Shown here: positions 36,522 through 45,246 of the stretch, in pieces
How the letters are laid out: each line of letters starts with the position of its first letter
Numbering within the stretch: the stretch's first letter is position 1
Assembly (NCBI GenBank): GCA_029863125.1
Contig: JAOTWB010000004.1
Location: 48,802-112,801 of the forward strand
Direction: 5' to 3'
Source of the DNA: Gammaproteobacteria bacterium
GTDB lineage: Bacteria; Pseudomonadota; Gammaproteobacteria; Steroidobacterales; Woeseiaceae
Length of the DNA: 64,000 nucleotides
Notes under the pieces: generated by a model
What the model was told of the DNA's origin: nothing
The model's input: the letters and a program-made list of their open reading frames with translations, nothing else
The model's database searches: none
Translations under genes and position numbers: made by a program

Positions 36522-37616
36522 TCAGGATTCGCGCGTGTTGAGGTAGGCCCGCTCGGCGATACGAGAATTTTCGGACACGATGTCCAGATACTCGAAATAG
36601 GCTTCGCCGATCTTCGCGGCAGCAGGATCGGAAGCCATCAGTTCGTCAACGACGTCTTGTGCAATTGTGCGCAGCAAACCGAGCACCTCGGGCGGAAAGC
36701 GGCGAAGCTCGATGTTTGGGTCTTTCTTTAGCTGCTGTAACGATACGGCGTTGCCGTTGGTGTACTCCGCCGCCATGTCCGTGGTTATCGCCTGGCACGT
36801 TGTGCTGACAATCTCCTGCAGATCGGCCGGCAGGGAATTCCATGCGTCCCTGTTGATGATGGTCTCGAGACCGGGGCCCGGTTCCTGCCAGCCCGGGTAG
36901 TAGTAGTAACGCGCTGCTTTGTGCAGTCCGAATGACGCGTCGTTATAGGGACCGACCCACTCGGTTGCATCGATCGCGCCGGTTTGCAGGGCCGTGAAGA
37001 TCTCGGAACCGGGAAGCGTAACCGGCGTGCCGCCGGCGCGCCGCAGCACTTCGCCACCCAGGCCGGGAATACGCATTTTCAGGCCCTTCAGATCATTGAC
37101 GGAGTTGATCTCTTTATTGAACCAGCCGCCCATCTGGACCCCGGTGTTACCCGTCGGGAACGGTACCAGGTTGAAAGGCGCGTACAGCTCGTGCCAAAGC
37201 GCCATGCCGCCGCCGTAGTAAAGCCAGGCGTTCAACTCGAGATTGGTCATGCCGAAGGGGATGGCCGTAAAAAACTGTGCGGCATCCACTTTGCCCTTGT
37301 GATAGTAGGACGCGCCGTGGCCCATTTCCACGGTACCCCGACTGACCGCGTCGAACACCTCGAAAGGCGGCACAAGCTCGCCGCCACCGTAGATCTTTAT
37401 CTTGAGCCGTCCCGCGGACGCCGCCTCGACCCGGGCCGCGAGATTTTCCGGCGCCATGCCAAGGCCCGGAAATTTCGGTGGCCACGACGTGACGCAGGAC
37501 CACTCGAAGGTCTGCCGGCTGATCGCACCATCGCCGCCACAGTCAGCGGCGTCCTGCGCGCAGGCCGAAAGGGTGGCAGCTGCGGCAAGGCCGCCGACAA
37601 ATTGTCTTCTTTTCAT
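36522..37616 (-). CDS. TRAP transporter substrate-binding protein (DctP/TakP-like)
   Basis: 364 residues. The N-terminus MKRRQFVGGLAAAATLSAC combines a twin-Arg-like start with a lipobox (LSAC, Cys at about 19), so it may be a lipid-anchored, possibly Tat-exported protein. The mature part has the DctP fold. Its blocks are SWPPKFPGLG, YGGGELVPPFEVFDAVSRG and MGHGASYYHKG, then KMRIPGLGGEVLRRAGGTPV, where the conserved Arg should bind a substrate carboxylate. LQTGAIDATEWVGPYND follows. This resembles TakP-type 2-oxo-acid binding proteins. It is convergent with dctQM, an unusual split. Confidence 0.9.
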   Translation of the reverse strand: MKRRQFVGGLAAAATLSACAQDAADCGGDGAISRQTFEWSCVTSWPPKFPGLGMAPENLAARVEAASAGRLKIKIYGGGELVPPFEVFDAVSRGTVEMGHGASYYHKGKVDAAQFFTAIPFGMTNLELNAWLYYGGGMALWHELYAPFNLVPFPTGNTGVQMGGWFNKEINSVNDLKGLKMRIPGLGGEVLRRAGGTPVTLPGSEIFTALQTGAIDATEWVGPYNDASFGLHKAARYYYYPGWQEPGPGLETIINRDAWNSLPADLQEIVSTTCQAITTDMAAEYTNGNAVSLQQLKKDPNIELRRFPPEVLGLLRTIAQDVVDELMASDPAAAKIGEAYFEYLDIVSENSRIAERAYLNTRES

Positions 37617-37682
37617 TATCGATCCGATACTGGAGGCGTTGCAGCTAGTCTATTGATCGCCTCGGCCGAAGCCAACCAGAAA

Positions 37683-37719
37683 AAGTGGGAATTATTAGTT
37701 TCCCAATATTCCCACTTTG
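37683..37719. terminator. Inverted repeat / terminator upstream of the TRAP binding-protein gene
   Basis: Perfect 11-bp stem AAAGTGGGAAT (37683-37693) / ATTCCCACTTT (37709-37719) with a 15-nt loop. On the minus strand the stem runs into TTTTT (37685-37681), as in a rho-independent terminator. It would shield the dctP-like gene from minus-strand transcription arising further right. Confidence 0.55.
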
Positions 37720-37764
37720 ATTTTTAAATGGCCGATGATTGAGCCTTGATTCCCACACTCGGGG

Positions 37765-37916
37765 AAAAGCCCCGGTCTTTCGACCGGGGCCCGCCCTTCC
37801 CTGGTCCGACCGGCGAGAACGGGCCTTTTATCGCCGTCCCTGGCTCCATCAAAGGTCCCTTTTTCGACTTGCTTTCCCACCGCCCGGTCCAGTGAGTCTC
37901 CCATCCCGAGGCCCGT
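37765..37916 (-). ncRNA. Candidate small RNA with many GGA motifs (CsrB/RsmZ-like?)
   Basis: No convincing coding gene lies in 37617-37991. On the minus strand this stretch has a possible promoter, TTGTCC (37951-37946), 17 bp, ATAAAG (37928-37923). It ends in a hairpin with a GAAA tetraloop and TTTT. It contains nine GGA triplets in about 150 nt, several as AGGGA or TGGGA, and one in the small hairpin AAAG-GGAC-CTTT. Repeated exposed GGA is the hallmark of RNAs that sequester CsrA/RsmA. This is inference from pattern only; no GacA box was seen. Confidence 0.3.
37769..37790 (-). terminator. Rho-independent terminator, minus strand
   Basis: 9-bp stem GCCCCGGTC/GACCGGGGC (37769-37777/37782-37790). 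On the minus strand it has a GAAA tetraloop and is followed by TTTT (37768-37765). Its polarity fits a minus-strand transcript that begins before 37991, where no minus-strand protein gene exists. Confidence 0.65.
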
Positions 37917-37991
37917 CGTGTGCTTTATTATTCTGCCGGATGCATGGACAAAGACCCGGGTCAGGCCAGATTCCCGGGAAATAAGGACAAT

Positions 37992-38429
37992 ATGATTGCA
38001 CTGCTGCAGCGGGTCGGTCGCGCCGAGGTCAGCGTCGGCGGCAAGACCATCGCCCGGATCGGACGGGGGTTGCTCGTGCTCGTCGCGGTTCATCGCGACG
38101 ATACGGAGCGGGATATTGCGCGGCTCACAGAGCGCATCCTGAGCTATCGGGTCTTTCCCGATGCTGAAGGCCGCATGAATCGCAGCCTCCGGGACGAGGG
38201 AGGTGGCCTGCTGCTCGTGCCCCAGTTCACGCTCGCCGCCGACACGAAAAAAGGCACGCGGGCCAGTTTCACCAAAGCGGCATCCCCGGAAAAGGGCGCG
38301 TCTTACTTCGACCAGCTCGTGGCGCACTGTCGCCAAGAACTCGCGATCGTCGAAACCGGTTCGTTCGGCGCCGACATGCAGGTAAGCCTGGTCAATGACG
38401 GTCCGGTGACTTTCTGGCTCGAGAGCTGA
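37992..38429 (+). CDS. dtd: D-aminoacyl-tRNA deacylase
   Basis: 145 residues. It removes D-amino acids (D-Tyr and others) and glycine mischarged on tRNA. The N-terminus [17 protein letters not shown], the [21 protein letters not shown] block (here [17 protein letters not shown]) and the cross-subunit Gly-cisPro motif in [11 protein letters not shown] are all present. ATG at 37992 follows AAGGAC. Two CCCGGG palindromes lie directly upstream (37953-37980). Confidence 0.96.
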   Translation: MIALLQRVGRAEVSVGGKTIARIGRGLLVLVAVHRDDTERDIARLTERILSYRVFPDAEGRMNRSLRDEGGGLLLVPQFTLAADTKKGTRASFTKAASPEKGASYFDQLVAHCRQELAIVETGSFGADMQVSLVNDGPVTFWLES

Positions 38430-38464
38430 CGTAGCCCGGCCCGTGTGACGTCGGTACGGTTTTG

Positions 38465-38494
38465 TTGCGCGCGCGGGGGTATCATGAACATAAT
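38465..38494 (+). promoter_or_regulatory. Possible promoter of tatABC
   Basis: TTGCGC (38465-38470), 18 bp, CATAAT (38489-38494), located 70 bp before tatA. A small hairpin GGGGC-aaa-GCCCC (38539-38551) sits between it and the tatA ribosome-binding site. Weak matches, positional inference. Confidence 0.3.
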
Positions 38495-38563
38495 TCGCGC
38501 CCGGCCGCGGTCGGCGCCAGCGTTTCGGTATTCGACACGGGGCAAAGCCCCAGGAGTTTCAGG

Positions 38564-38797
38564 ATGTTTTCCAACATCGGACCCGTACAATTATTGATTG
38601 TGCTCGTTATTGTTCTGGCGATCTTCGGCACCAAGCGGCTGCGCACGCTGGGCTCGGACCTGGGCAGTGCCGTCAAGGGTTTTCGCTCAGCCGTGAATGA
38701 TGCAGACGAGAAGACCGAACAGCTCAGCGAGTCCTCTGAAGACGCCGACTTCGACAGCACGCCGGCCGAAGACGCACGCAAAGAAAAAGACGCCTGA
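38564..38797 (+). CDS. tatA: Sec-independent translocase protein TatA
   Basis: 77 residues. The N-terminal membrane helix ([20 protein letters not shown]) is followed by the FGTKRL hinge and an amphipathic helix ([18 protein letters not shown]), then an acidic disordered tail. TatA oligomers form the passage for folded twin-Arg proteins. ATG at 38564 is preceded by CAGGAG. It is the first gene of tatABC. Confidence 0.96.
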   Translation: MFSNIGPVQLLIVLVIVLAIFGTKRLRTLGSDLGSAVKGFRSAVNDADEKTEQLSESSEDADFDSTPAEDARKEKDA

Positions 38798-38809
38798 CAA
38801 TCACCTGCC

Positions 38810-39085
38810 ATGTCCGGAATCGGCGGTTCGGAATTCATACTCCTTTGCCTGATCGGGCTCCTGGTGCTGGGGCCCGAGAGATTGCCACGCGTTGCCAGCC
38901 AGATCGGCACCTGGCTCGGCCAGGCGCGCCGCATGACGCGCGTCATGAAACGCCAGCTTGAAGAAGAGCTCGACGTTGAAAAAAATATCGGCATCAATCC
39001 ACACGAACTTCTGACGCCGCGTGACGACGACACGTTTTCGCCACTGCATGTCGACGAGGACGAAAGCGACGAGAAGCCCGCGTGA
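38810..39085 (+). CDS. tatB: Sec-independent translocase protein TatB
   Basis: 91 residues, N-out helix with GGSEFILLCLIGLLVLGPERLP, containing the TatB-typical Glu in the membrane segment and the GPERLP hinge, then an amphipathic helix and a charged tail. It forms the twin-Arg receptor with TatC. It is shorter than E. coli TatB (171 residues). Its 3' end overlaps tatC by 4 bp. Confidence 0.93.
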   Translation: MSGIGGSEFILLCLIGLLVLGPERLPRVASQIGTWLGQARRMTRVMKRQLEEELDVEKNIGINPHELLTPRDDDTFSPLHVDEDESDEKPA

Positions 39086-39861
39086 GCGAACCGCTCGACA
39101 AGCCTGCCGAAAAGCTCGGAGAAGGCACGTTGCTGTCCCACCTCGTCGAACTCAGAAGCCGCCTGCTGAAAGTATCGGCTGCCGTAATCCTGGTTTTTAT
39201 CGCGCTATTGCCGTTCGCTCGAAACATTTTCGAATTCGTTTCGGAACCGCTCAGGGAGGTTCTTCCGAGCGGCCAGATGATTGCGACCGCCGTTGCATCG
39301 CCGCTGCTCGCCCCGTTCAAACTGACATTTTATGTTGCGCTCTTTGTTGCAATGCCGATCGTCCTTTACCAGACCTGGGCTTTCGTCGCGCCGGGACTCT
39401 ACCAAAAAGAAAAACGCTTCGCGTTGCCGCTGCTCGCCTCAAGCGTCGTGCTTTTTTACGCCGGCATTGCGTTCGCCTACTTCCTCGTCTTTCCGCTGAT
39501 TTTCGGTTTCATGACGGCAATCGCACCGGAAGGTGTCGAGGTAATGACGGACGTCACGGCCTACCTCGATTTCATCATGATGCTCGTGCTCGCCTTTGGG
39601 CTTGCGTTCGAGGTGCCTATCGCTGCTGTGCTGATTGTCTGGACCCGGCTGACCACCGTCGAAAAGCTGGCGAAGGCCAGGCCTTACGTTTTCCTGGGCG
39701 CTTTCGTTGTCGGCATGTTCCTGACACCGCCTGACGTTATCAGTCAGACGCTGCTCGCCGTGCCCGTGTATTTGCTCTATGAGCTGGGAATCATTATGGC
39801 GCGGGTATTCGCGCCGAGAGCCGGCGACAGCGCCGAAGAGGCAGCGGCAGCAGACGGCTAG
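39082..39861 (+). CDS. tatC: Sec-independent translocase protein TatC
   Basis: 259 residues with six membrane helices. It is the receptor for twin-Arg signal peptides. LLSHLVELRSRLLK at the N-terminus (conserved HLxELR) and the periplasmic-loop FVAPGLYQKEKRF block identify it. The start is GTG at 39082, overlapping tatB. A likely client in this window is the dctP-like protein with its RR-type leader, though that is inference. Confidence 0.97.
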   Translation: MSEPLDKPAEKLGEGTLLSHLVELRSRLLKVSAAVILVFIALLPFARNIFEFVSEPLREVLPSGQMIATAVASPLLAPFKLTFYVALFVAMPIVLYQTWAFVAPGLYQKEKRFALPLLASSVVLFYAGIAFAYFLVFPLIFGFMTAIAPEGVEVMTDVTAYLDFIMMLVLAFGLAFEVPIAAVLIVWTRLTTVEKLAKARPYVFLGAFVVGMFLTPPDVISQTLLAVPVYLLYELGIIMARVFAPRAGDSAEEAAAADG

Positions 39862-39964
39862 CATCCGGTCAAGTGGCGGAAAGGCGGCCAAATGGTGTTT
39901 AATGCACAGCCTTGGGCTGCTGACAATCAAAGCAAATGGCGGCTGACATAATCCAGGGGAAACC

Positions 39965-41779
39965 ATGACCGACTCGGTTGCCGCAACCGCGGAAGACTAT
40001 TCGAACGAAGCTGAATTTCTTGGTCATCCGAAGGGCCTGTATGTCTGCTTCACGACGGAGCTCTGGGAACGCTTTTCATTCTACGGAATGAAATACCTGC
40101 TGCTGCTGTATCTCACGAAATACCACCTGTTCGCGGACGAGGCCGGTCTGGATGTCCTGGGTTCCTACGCAGGTCTCGTGTATGCCTTGCCGCTGATCGG
40201 CGGGATGATCGCCGACCGTTTCTTGGGCATGCGCAAGTCCGTGTTGTTCGGCGGTATTCTGCTGTCGCTGGGTCACCTCCTCATGGCCGTCGAGGGCTTC
40301 CAGGCCATCAACTACGCCGCGGGCACCGTGCTGACCAGCGATCTCACGCTGGCAAGTGGCGAAGTGCTGGCAGCCGGCACGGTCCTGAGCGAGGCCATCA
40401 CCTTTCGAGACACTGAAGCGCTCAAGGTCTTCTACTTTGCGCTGGCCCTGATCGTTATGGGCGTCGGTTACCTGAAGCCCAACATCTCAACAATTGTCGG
40501 CAAGCTGTACGCGATCGACGACCCGCGTCGTGACTCCGGTTTCACGATCTTCTACATGGGCATAAATATCGGCTCGTTTACGGCGACGCTTTTGTGCGGC
40601 TGGCTCGGCGAGACCTTCGGCTGGAAATACGGCTTCGGTGCTGCCGGCATCGGTATGATTTTCGGCCTGTTCACGTTTATGTACGGGCAAAAATTCCTGA
40701 TGGGCCATGCGGAGCCGTCCGAGCCGGAAAAGCTCAAGAAAAGCTTTCTCGGACCCATCAATGTCGAGTGGTCTATCTATCTGCTGAGCCTGCCGGTCCT
40801 CGGCGTGCTGTGGGTGCTGGTTCAGCATGAGCCGGTCGTGCTGTTAACTCAAAACGTATTCCTGATCATCGCGATCGTCGGCCTTATTCTGTATTCGATG
40901 GTGCACACCAAGCAGGATCAGAACAACACCGTTGCGTACACCATTGCCGGTGTTGCCGCCGTTGGCGCACTGTACGCGGTAGCCGTAAACCTGCACTTCA
41001 TTCCGGGCTCCGAATCCCTGGCCGAAAACGTACTGTACGGCTCGATCATCCTCGTCGTCGGATTCGTGATCTACGGCTTCGTGACGCACAACTCCGCCGA
41101 ATTCGGTCGCACGGTCGTGCTGATGATTCTCATCCTGTCGACGATCGTATTCTGGGCGCTGTTCGAACAATCGGCCGGCTCCATGACCTTGTTTGCGGAT
41201 CGCGTCGTCGATCGTTCTATCGGCAGTACGACCTTTACGGCCGCACAGTTCGGCTCACTCAATGCCGGCTTCATCATGTTACTCGCGATCCCGTTCGCGG
41301 CGCTGTGGACCTGGCTCGCGAAAAAAGAACTGGAGCCCTCCACGCCGGTCAAGTTCGGACTCGGCATTTTGCAGGCGGGTCTCGGGTTCGGCGCGCTGGT
41401 GTTCGGCGCACAGCATCCTGACCAGTACGGCCAGGTCGCCATGATATGGCTGATTCTTGCCTACCTGCTGCACACGACCGGCGAACTTTGCCTGTCACCC
41501 GTCGGCCTGTCTGCCGTCACCAAGCTATCCATCCCCAACGTGGTCGGCGTCAGTATGGGCACCTGGTTCCTGGCCACCGCTTTGTCGGAAACGGTAGCAA
41601 CACGCATCGGCAAGATGGCGGCGATTGATCCCCACTCCGTCGAGGTCATCGATTCTGCCAGTGCCCTCGCTACCTATACGCAGCTTTTCGAGTTCCTGAT
41701 GTGGTTTGGTATAGGAACAGGGACCATCATGATCATAATTTCGCCTATCCTGCGTCGCTGGATGCACGGCATACATTAG
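39965..41779 (+). CDS. Proton-dependent oligopeptide (POT) transporter
   Basis: 604-residue major-facilitator protein with about 14 membrane helices. The POT signature ELWERFSFYGMKYLLLLYL (ExxERFxYYG type, here with Phe in place of one Tyr) is at residues about 26-44. FYMGINIGSFTATLLCGWLGE and EQSAGSMTLFADR match PTR2-family motifs. It imports di- and tripeptides with protons. The next genes encode a peptidyl-dipeptidase and an AbgT-type transporter on the same strand, suggesting a peptide-use cluster. A 103-bp leader separates it from tatC. Confidence 0.93.
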   Translation: MTDSVAATAEDYSNEAEFLGHPKGLYVCFTTELWERFSFYGMKYLLLLYLTKYHLFADEAGLDVLGSYAGLVYALPLIGGMIADRFLGMRKSVLFGGILLSLGHLLMAVEGFQAINYAAGTVLTSDLTLASGEVLAAGTVLSEAITFRDTEALKVFYFALALIVMGVGYLKPNISTIVGKLYAIDDPRRDSGFTIFYMGINIGSFTATLLCGWLGETFGWKYGFGAAGIGMIFGLFTFMYGQKFLMGHAEPSEPEKLKKSFLGPINVEWSIYLLSLPVLGVLWVLVQHEPVVLLTQNVFLIIAIVGLILYSMVHTKQDQNNTVAYTIAGVAAVGALYAVAVNLHFIPGSESLAENVLYGSIILVVGFVIYGFVTHNSAEFGRTVVLMILILSTIVFWALFEQSAGSMTLFADRVVDRSIGSTTFTAAQFGSLNAGFIMLLAIPFAALWTWLAKKELEPSTPVKFGLGILQAGLGFGALVFGAQHPDQYGQVAMIWLILAYLLHTTGELCLSPVGLSAVTKLSIPNVVGVSMGTWFLATALSETVATRIGKMAAIDPHSVEVIDSASALATYTQLFEFLMWFGIGTGTIMIIISPILRRWMHGIH

Positions 41780-41808
41780 ACACCCCGACTAGTTACCGGA
41801 AAGTATTT

Positions 41809-43629
41809 ATGAAACACCTCGTACAACTTTTTGCGGGCCTCGGGCTCGCGTTGATGCTCAGCGCTTGTTCTCAACAGGATGCCGAGGAGACCGCGGCTGC
41901 CGTTTCGACGGAAACTGCCGAGGAGTTTGTGGCCCGCGCGAACGACGAGCTCGCCGAGCTGCGCAGGGAAACGGGGGCCGCCGAGTGGGTGCGCGCTACC
42001 TACATCACCGGGGACACCGCCATCATCGCAGCGGCGGCCTCGGCAAGATATGCCAAGTGGCACAGCGAGATGGTGCAGCAGGCGCTGGCCTATGAGGGCC
42101 AGCAACTCGACCCGACAACCCGGCGCGCAATCGAGCTGCTGAAGCTCAGCACGACGGCACCGTCGCCCGGTGATGCGGCCAAGCGCAGGGAGCTCGCCGA
42201 GATCACGACCGACATCGAGGGCATGTACGGCGCCGGCAAGTACTGCCGTACGCAGAATGACTGTATCCCCGGCTCCGAACTCGAACAGCTGATGGCCGAC
42301 ACACGCGATTACGACGAGCTGCTCGAGTACTGGACCGGGTGGCGCCAGATTGCGGTGCCGATGCGAGACAAGTACGCACGCTTTGTCGAGCTTGCCAACG
42401 AAGGCGCCCGGGAACTCGGTTACGGCGATCTCGGCGAGATGTGGCGTTCAAATTACGACATGACGCCGGACGCCTTCGAGGTCGAGGCGACGAAACTATG
42501 GGATCAGGTGAAGCCGCTGTATGAAGAGTTGCATTGCCATGTTCGAGCCAGGCTCGGTGAGGTTTACGGTAAGGACAAGGTGCCGCAGGACGGCCCGATC
42601 CCGGCACACCTGCTCGGCAACATGTGGGCGCAGGAGTGGGCCTCGCTCTATGAGCTGATAGTGCCGTATCCGGGCGTCGGCGACATTGATGTGGACTCCA
42701 CGCTAAAGAAGAAAAACTATTCGCCGCAGGAAATGGTGCGATCCGCTGAGAACTTCTACGTATCCTTAGGCATGCCGCGTTTGCCGGACACCTTCTGGGA
42801 ACGCTCGCAGTTCTCGAAGCCGGGGGATCGCGAAGTGATTTGTCACGCCAGCGCCTGGGGCCTCGAAGGTGGCAACGACCTGCGCATCAAGATGTGCATC
42901 AAGCAGACCTACGATGAACTCCGCACCATTTATCACGAGCTCGGCCACAACTATTACCAGGGCGCTTACAAGGATCAGCCGCCGCTGTTTCAGAGCGGCG
43001 CGCACGACGGCTTCCACGAGGCCATCGGCGATACGATCACGCTGTCGATGACGCCGGGTTACCTGGCGGAAGTCGGCCTCGTCAACGCCTCCGGGGAAGA
43101 TCCGCGCGCGACCATCAACCGCCAGATGCAAATGGCGCTGGACAGCATCGCGTTCCTGCCATTCGCCAAGCTGGTCGACGAATGGCGCTGGCGTGTTTTT
43201 TCCGGGCGGATAACGCCGGAGAACTTCAACCAGGCCTGGTGGGACCTGAGAACGAAGTACCAGGGCATTACGCCACCGGTCGCGCGTTCGGAAGCGGACT
43301 TCGATCCAGGCGCCAAGTACCATATCCCGGCAAACGTACCGTACTCGCGTTACTTTCTGGCGCGCATCCTGCAGTTCCAGTTCCAGCGTGCGCTGTGTGA
43401 AATTGCCGGCCACGACGGCGGCCTGGCCACTTGTTCGATCTACGGAAGCAAAGAGGCCGGTGAAAAGTTCTACGCGATGATGGCCTCCGGGCAAAGCGAG
43501 CCGTGGCAGGATGCACTCGAGAAACTCACGGGCGCACAAGAGATGGACGCGACGGCCATCATCGACTATTACGCGCCACTGATGGGCTATCTCGAGGAGC
43601 AGAACCAAGGCCGGAGCTGCGGCTGGTAA
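41809..43629 (+). CDS. M2-family peptidyl-dipeptidase (angiotensin-converting-enzyme homologue), lipoprotein
   Basis: 606 residues. The signal peptide ends in a lipobox (ALMLSACSQQ, Cys about 19). The zinc motif HELGH lies in TIYHELGHNYYQGAY, with the third ligand in HEAIGDTITLSM. This is the complete M2 (ACE-like) active site: HExxH plus Glu about 24 residues on. The enzyme clips dipeptides from the C-terminus of oligopeptides, probably at the cell envelope. Dipeptides would feed the POT transporter encoded 29 bp upstream. ATG 41809 gives the lipoprotein leader. Confidence 0.94.
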   Translation: MKHLVQLFAGLGLALMLSACSQQDAEETAAAVSTETAEEFVARANDELAELRRETGAAEWVRATYITGDTAIIAAAASARYAKWHSEMVQQALAYEGQQLDPTTRRAIELLKLSTTAPSPGDAAKRRELAEITTDIEGMYGAGKYCRTQNDCIPGSELEQLMADTRDYDELLEYWTGWRQIAVPMRDKYARFVELANEGARELGYGDLGEMWRSNYDMTPDAFEVEATKLWDQVKPLYEELHCHVRARLGEVYGKDKVPQDGPIPAHLLGNMWAQEWASLYELIVPYPGVGDIDVDSTLKKKNYSPQEMVRSAENFYVSLGMPRLPDTFWERSQFSKPGDREVICHASAWGLEGGNDLRIKMCIKQTYDELRTIYHELGHNYYQGAYKDQPPLFQSGAHDGFHEAIGDTITLSMTPGYLAEVGLVNASGEDPRATINRQMQMALDSIAFLPFAKLVDEWRWRVFSGRITPENFNQAWWDLRTKYQGITPPVARSEADFDPGAKYHIPANVPYSRYFLARILQFQFQRALCEIAGHDGGLATCSIYGSKEAGEKFYAMMASGQSEPWQDALEKLTGAQEMDATAIIDYYAPLMGYLEEQNQGRSCGW

Positions 43630-43641
43630 TATAAAACCAAA

Positions 43642-43659
43642 GGCGGGGCGCGCCCCGCC
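43642..43659. terminator. GC-rich palindrome between M2 peptidase and AbgT genes
   Basis: 18-bp perfect palindrome GGCGGGGCGCGCCCCGCC without a U-tract. It may pause transcription or protect the upstream mRNA end; termination would be partial. Confidence 0.45.
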
Positions 43660-43681
43660 CACGATAGAGCAGGGGACAAGC

Positions 43682-45217
43682 ATGACAAGACAACAACAAA
43701 GCACTGCCCCGGGCGGATTTCTCGGCACCGTCGAACGCGTGGGCAACAAGCTGCCGGATCCTGCCGTGCTTTTCATCGCACTGCTATTCATCGTCTGGGT
43801 GCTTTCCTGGCTTTTGTCGTACGTATCCTTCGACATCATCGACCCGCGCTCCGGCGAACCCATCGTCATCATCAACCAGCTCACCGGATCGGCGTTCACG
43901 GCGTTCCTCATGGGACTGGTAAACAACTTCGTCACTTTCGGTCCGGTCGGTACGGTACTCGTTGCGATGCTCGGCATCGGCGTCGCCGAGCATTCGGGCT
44001 TCATCACCACGGCGATCCGCGCGCTGCTGAACGTCACGGCAAAATGGCTGCTCACGCCGATGGTGATTCTCGTCGGCATCGTCAGCCACTCGGCCGTCGA
44101 CGCGGGCTACGTGCTCGTCATTCCGCTGGGCGGCGTGATCTTCTACGCAGCGGGGCGGCACCCGCTCGCCGGCATCGCCGCGGCATTCGCCGGCGTCTCG
44201 GGCGGCTTCTCGGCCAACTTCGTGCCGAGCGCGCTGGATCCCTTGCTGCAGGGCCTGACGCAAGGTGGCGCGCGCCTGCTCGACCCCACCATCGAGGTCA
44301 ACACCCTCAACAACTATTTTTTCACGACCGCATCATCCGTGCTGATCGTGGCGCTCGGATGGTGGATTACTGATCGAATCGTCGAGCCGCGCGTGCGAGG
44401 CACGGAGATCGACGGCGATGCCGAAGACCTGCCCGAAGTACACGACCTCAAGCCCGAGGAGCGCCGCGGCCTTCGCTGGGCGCTGATCACCATGGTGCTC
44501 GGACTCGTTGTTCTGATCCTGACGCTTATTCCGGACGCCTCACCGTGGCGAGACCCCGGCGGCAATCTCGCGACCTTCTCGGCGCCGATCATGCGCTCCA
44601 TCGTTGCCCTGATCTTCTTTTTATTCCTGCTGCCCGGCATCGTGTTCGGCTATGTCTCCGGTTCGTTCACCAGCACGAAGAACATCATCGAGGGGATGAC
44701 GCATGCGATGCACAGCATGGCCTACTACCTCGTCATCATGTTCTTCATCGCGCAGTTCGTGTTCGCGTTCGGCGCATCGAATCTCGGCACGCTGCTTGCG
44801 CTGGAAGGCGCCGCGGGCCTCAAGGCCCTCGGCCTGCCGCCCGCGATTACGATCGTCGGGATCATCCTGCTGACGGGCTTCGTCAACCTGTTTATCGGCT
44901 CGGCCAGCGGCAAGTGGGGCATGCTCGCACCTATATTCGTGCCGATGCTGATGTCGCTCGGCATTTCTCCGGACCTGACGCAGGCGGCTTATCGCGTCGG
45001 TGATTCGAGCACCAACATCATCACGCCGCTGATGCCGTATTTCCCGCTCGTGGTCGTTTACTGCCAGCGCTACGTGAAGAACACTGGCATCGGCACACTG
45101 GCGGCGATGATGCTGCCGTACTCGATGTCGTTCCTCGGGGCGTGGACGGTCTTCCTCCTGATTTACTACGCGATCGGCCTGCCGCTCGGCTTCGCGGCCA
45201 GTTACACCTATCCATAA
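43682..45217 (+). CDS. AbgT family transporter
   Basis: 511 residues with about 12-13 membrane segments. AbgT-family blocks include VERVGNKLPDPAVLFI near the N-terminus, HSAVDAGYVLVIPLGGVIFYA, AFAGVSGGFSANFVPSALDPLL and INLFIGSASGKWGMLAPIFVP-like sequence (here VNLFIGSASGKWGMLAPI). E. coli AbgT imports p-aminobenzoyl-glutamate; some homologues export sulfonamides. Its place after a peptidase suggests uptake of a dipeptide-like substrate (inference). Confidence 0.92.
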   Translation: MTRQQQSTAPGGFLGTVERVGNKLPDPAVLFIALLFIVWVLSWLLSYVSFDIIDPRSGEPIVIINQLTGSAFTAFLMGLVNNFVTFGPVGTVLVAMLGIGVAEHSGFITTAIRALLNVTAKWLLTPMVILVGIVSHSAVDAGYVLVIPLGGVIFYAAGRHPLAGIAAAFAGVSGGFSANFVPSALDPLLQGLTQGGARLLDPTIEVNTLNNYFFTTASSVLIVALGWWITDRIVEPRVRGTEIDGDAEDLPEVHDLKPEERRGLRWALITMVLGLVVLILTLIPDASPWRDPGGNLATFSAPIMRSIVALIFFLFLLPGIVFGYVSGSFTSTKNIIEGMTHAMHSMAYYLVIMFFIAQFVFAFGASNLGTLLALEGAAGLKALGLPPAITIVGIILLTGFVNLFIGSASGKWGMLAPIFVPMLMSLGISPDLTQAAYRVGDSSTNIITPLMPYFPLVVVYCQRYVKNTGIGTLAAMMLPYSMSFLGAWTVFLLIYYAIGLPLGFAASYTYP

Positions 45218-45246
45218 GCACTTCGGACTAAAAGACGAGTTTAGCC

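Noticed and set aside
37695..38336. 213-codon minus-strand frame over dtd and its leader
   Set aside because: Half is the antisense of dtd and the rest crosses two perfect terminator-like hairpins. The region fits a non-coding RNA better.
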